The notes under the pieces: generated by a model | What the model was told of the DNA's origin: nothing | The model's input: the letters and a program-made list of their open reading frames with translations, nothing else | Databases searched by the model: none | Source: JACNIZ01 sp964344765 | Lineage (GTDB): Bacteria; Planctomycetota; UBA1135 | DNA: 64,000 nucleotides | Assembly (NCBI GenBank): GCA_964344765.1 | Contig: CAYFOM010000018.1 | Coordinates: 21,029 to 85,028 of the forward strand | Direction: 5' to 3' | Part shown: positions 62,147-64,000 of the stretch, piece after piece | Layout of the letters: each line of letters begins with the position of its first letter | Position numbering within the stretch: position 1 is the first letter of the stretch | Program-made: the position numbers and the translations under genes

Positions 62147-62817
62147 GCCTCCAAGGTATCGCGCGTCCAGTCGCGCACCGAATCCAGTTGTCCGGGGAAA
62201 AAGTGAGTGGCGCCATCGATGACGGTGACCGCGCCGCCTTGTTCTTCGGCGCGGTGCATGCCGGCCATTTCAACGAAGTCGTCGTTGCTGCCGGTGACAA
62301 AGGCGGCGCGCTGCGGCCATTCGTGCGAGTGCGGCCACGCGTAAAAGCGCGTCGGCCAGGCGACGGCCATGTAGCCGGCGGGTTGGATGGCGCCGGTGTT
62401 TTGTTGTTCGCGTTGGCGAATGCAGAAGTCGAGGCCGACGCGTGAACCGAAGCTAAAGCCCCAAACGAAAACCGGTGTGTCGGGAAGTTCGCGCTGCAGC
62501 CAGGCAAATGCGGCAGCTGCGTCGTCAATCTCGCCATCGCCCTCGTCGTAATGCCCGGCGCTCAAGCCGACTCCGCGGAAGTCAATGCGCAGCGCCGCGC
62601 ATCCGGCTTCCAGCGATCCAAGTGCGCCATGGCGGACCACATTGTTCTGGCGCGTGCCGCCATGCATCGGATGCGGATGCAGGTGCAAAACCGCCGCGCG
62701 CGGTGCCGCCGTCGGCCGTTCAAATGTAGCGTGCAGACGTCCAACCGGGCCGTCGATGAACAGCCGTTGCGGAGGAAGAGACTCGATGCCGCGGACCATG
62801 ATTTTTATGCCCGCCAT
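62137..62817 (-). CDS. alpha/beta hydrolase (small dienelactone-hydrolase-like)
   Basis: A 226-residue hydrolase. The family mark HLHPHPMHGGTRQNNVV is at about 40-56, the nucleophile elbow WGFSFGS (Ser near 113), the acidic residue in TGSNDDFVEMAG and the His in IDGATHFFPG near residue 205. The intervening DFRGVGLSAGHYDEGDGEIDD is typical of the group. The start is ATG 62817; the alternative at 62799 would remove six residues. The enzyme probably cleaves an ester or lactone in the cytoplasm. It is coupled with the downstream thioesterase, perhaps in one catabolic step. Confidence 0.9.
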   Translation of the reverse strand: MAGIKIMVRGIESLPPQRLFIDGPVGRLHATFERPTAAPRAAVLHLHPHPMHGGTRQNNVVRHGALGSLEAGCAALRIDFRGVGLSAGHYDEGDGEIDDAAAAFAWLQRELPDTPVFVWGFSFGSRVGLDFCIRQREQQNTGAIQPAGYMAVAWPTRFYAWPHSHEWPQRAAFVTGSNDDFVEMAGMHRAEEQGGAVTVIDGATHFFPGQLDSVRDWTRDTLEAWL

Positions 62818-62871
62818 TATGCCCCAACATGGTGGAGCCGGGCCGGCGAGCCGTATAGTGTCGCAGAACCG

Positions 62872-63351
62872 GTGGAACTTGTCGCTACCCTCCTGACCGA
62901 TCTTCCCCTCGACGAGCGGAACTTTCACGGCCTGCTGATGGACATCAGCCACAGCCGCCTAGCCGGCGCGATCTCGCCCTATGGCTTGGAGGCGATCCAC
63001 AGCTATGGCGACGCCGATTTCGACCTGTCGGTACGCGATATCAAAGTGCGCGCGCGAAAGGCCAATACGGCGCCGCGCTCGGCATTGGTGGAGCTGTCCA
63101 AGCACGGATTCCGGCCGGTGACGGCGGTGACCTTCGAAACTCGCGGCGACCCCGATTCACGCGAGGATGCGTGGGCGCTGTGCTCGCTGTATGCGCAGGA
63201 ACTGCAAGGCTGGATCCTGACCAGTTATCTCAGCTTTGATCAAGCCGCGGCGCGCTTGGGTGATGAGGATGGGTTGCTGCACGTCCCCATCGGCGGAAAA
63301 TTTCGCAGTGTGTTGATTTCGTTTTCGACACTGCGCGAGTTGATTGGTTAA
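62872..63351 (+). CDS. protein of unknown function
   Basis: About 159 residues from a GTG at 62872. The exact start is uncertain, since the frame is open far upstream into the antisense of the hydrolase gene. It is soluble and alpha/beta, with a run HSYGDADFDLSVRDIKVRARKANTAPRSA and a late strand GGKFRSVLISFSTLRELIG. No family recognised. Nothing connects it to its neighbours. Confidence 0.5.
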   Translation: MELVATLLTDLPLDERNFHGLLMDISHSRLAGAISPYGLEAIHSYGDADFDLSVRDIKVRARKANTAPRSALVELSKHGFRPVTAVTFETRGDPDSREDAWALCSLYAQELQGWILTSYLSFDQAAARLGDEDGLLHVPIGGKFRSVLISFSTLRELIG

Positions 63352-63415
63352 TAAACCGCCGAGTGTTTGCTTGCTAGGTGCATTGATTCTTGGGCCATAT
63401 CATCTCCATCTAACC

Positions 63416-64000
63416 CTACATCACAGTGATCACAGATATGTTGGTTAGAGTGGCGATTTTATTCGGCCGATTTTGGTCTTGAACGGCGGCGCGCCCATAC
63501 AGTTTGAGACCTCGAAGAGCGGCCTGATTCGGCAGTGTAAGGACAATTTCGGTCATCCCGCTGGAATCCAACCGGCCGCTGGGACCAGCGTTCCAAGTTC
63601 GCCCGTAGATCCAATCATTCGAAAATTCAGTAACCCAACCATCAATTTCTTGGCCGGCCCCAGGACTGAGATGGGACGATAACAGCAACTTCCACCTTCC
63701 TAACGGATAGGCTGGCACAAAAAGTGAAATACCTAAGTGCTCACCAATTCCTGCGACCTCAGGAGCAATAAAAGAGCTATGCCCAAAGAAAGTCAAGTAG
63801 CTATATCGATCACCCAAAGCATCCTTAATTCCTTCAATCAAAGCGTATTCAATATGGCCATCGCCATCGATATCACCAACTACGGATAACTTATTTCCTG
63901 CCCAATTATCAAACCGATCCTGGAGCGGGCCATCATCCCAGGGCTCTGTACCGGTAACGAAATGATTGCACTGTTCAGCATTCAATCGGGACCCCTCCTC
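63416..64000 (-). CDS. FG-GAP/VCBS-like repeat protein, C-terminal part (5' end outside window)
   Basis: At least 189 residues; the frame is still open at the window edge, so the N-terminus lies beyond it. One clear calcium loop DIDGDGHIEYALIEG is present, the rest being beta-rich (DRYSYLTFFGHSSF, ALRGLKLYGRA) and ending in a short tail. It is the third protein of this general type in the window. The region is AT-richer than average. Confidence 0.75.
   Translation of the reverse strand, partial: EEGSRLNAEQCNHFVTGTEPWDDGPLQDRFDNWAGNKLSVVGDIDGDGHIEYALIEGIKDALGDRYSYLTFFGHSSFIAPEVAGIGEHLGISLFVPAYPLGRWKLLLSSHLSPGAGQEIDGWVTEFSNDWIYGRTWNAGPSGRLDSSGMTEIVLTLPNQAALRGLKLYGRAAVQDQNRPNKIATLTNISVITVM

Noticed and set aside
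1..64000. CRISPR arrays, tRNA or rRNA genes, insertion sequences, phage genes or a replication origin
   Set aside because: No regularly spaced short repeats, cloverleaf sequences, transposase motifs or origin-type boxes were seen anywhere in the window on reading both strands.

Overview
The window looks like a chromosomal segment of a member of the Planctomycetota, probably not a close relative of the best-known genera. The evidence is the combination of a DUF1501 gene next to a PSCyt1/DUF1549/DUF1553 'planctomycete cytochrome' gene, a ThuA plus PVC-type dehydrogenase plus haem fusion, two exported sulfatases, several FG-GAP proteins, and sigma factors with very long C-terminal extensions. 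By eye the DNA is moderately GC-rich (upper fifties percent), with AT-richer patches in some small membrane-protein genes and in the C-terminal half of the gene at 47.8-51.2 kb. Coding density is high: no gene-free stretch exceeds 300 bases, many start and stop codons overlap, and I see no tRNA, rRNA, CRISPR array, insertion sequence or phage gene.

Layout. 0-6.5 kb: a short-chain dehydrogenase diverging from a thioesterase-like protein, a serine hydrolase, a tandem pair of paralogous membrane proteins, and a small operon around a lipoprotein esterase. 6.5-10 kb (minus): a Na+/solute symporter with its DUF4212 partner, a membrane protein and an ankyrin lipoprotein. 10-17 kb: a giant membrane-anchored sigma factor with carboxypeptidase-regulatory-like repeats, then pyruvate phosphate dikinase with a clear terminator. 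17-24 kb: small proteins, a sulfatase fused to an SRPBCC domain, a B12-type radical SAM enzyme and a small operon ending in an acetyltransferase. 24-35 kb: a nine-haem cytochrome, a second sulfatase, a hybrid histidine kinase, a papain-like protease followed by about eight YEATS-like beta modules, and a subtilase with two PKD domains. 35-47.7 kb: cupin and PEP-hydrolase-like genes, the ThuA/dehydrogenase/haem fusion, an FG-GAP protein, the DUF1501 and PSCyt1/DUF1553 pair, and a sialate O-acetylesterase-like protein. Most of these products are exported, which fits a bacterium that breaks down sulfated or acetylated polysaccharides and proteins. 47.8-51.2 kb: a second giant sigma/repeat fusion. 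51-56.4 kb: a minus-strand run of small housekeeping enzymes and membrane proteins. 56.4-60.4 kb: a conventional ECF sigma factor, a putative anti-sigma protein, a secretin-N-like secreted protein and a HEAT/VWA protein. 60.4-64 kb: an FG-GAP protein, a thioesterase, an alpha/beta hydrolase, an unknown protein and a partial FG-GAP-like gene.

The most interesting signals. First, the FG-GAP gene at 60.4-61.7 kb is interrupted by an in-frame TGA followed at once by a strong stem-loop whose geometry fits a bacterial SECIS element. The product would be an exported FG-GAP selenoprotein with a Trp-Sec-Cys-Thr-Ser-Ser site. Second, two paralogous proteins of about 1,100 residues each join an ECF-type sigma factor, one membrane helix and a long extracytoplasmic repeat array in one chain. 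They could be self-contained transmembrane transcription regulators. Two other genes (TAG near 45.27 kb, TGA near 55.09 kb) are also broken by single in-frame stops, but without features favouring recoding. They are probably recent pseudogenes or consensus errors, and they are the main caution against the selenoprotein reading.
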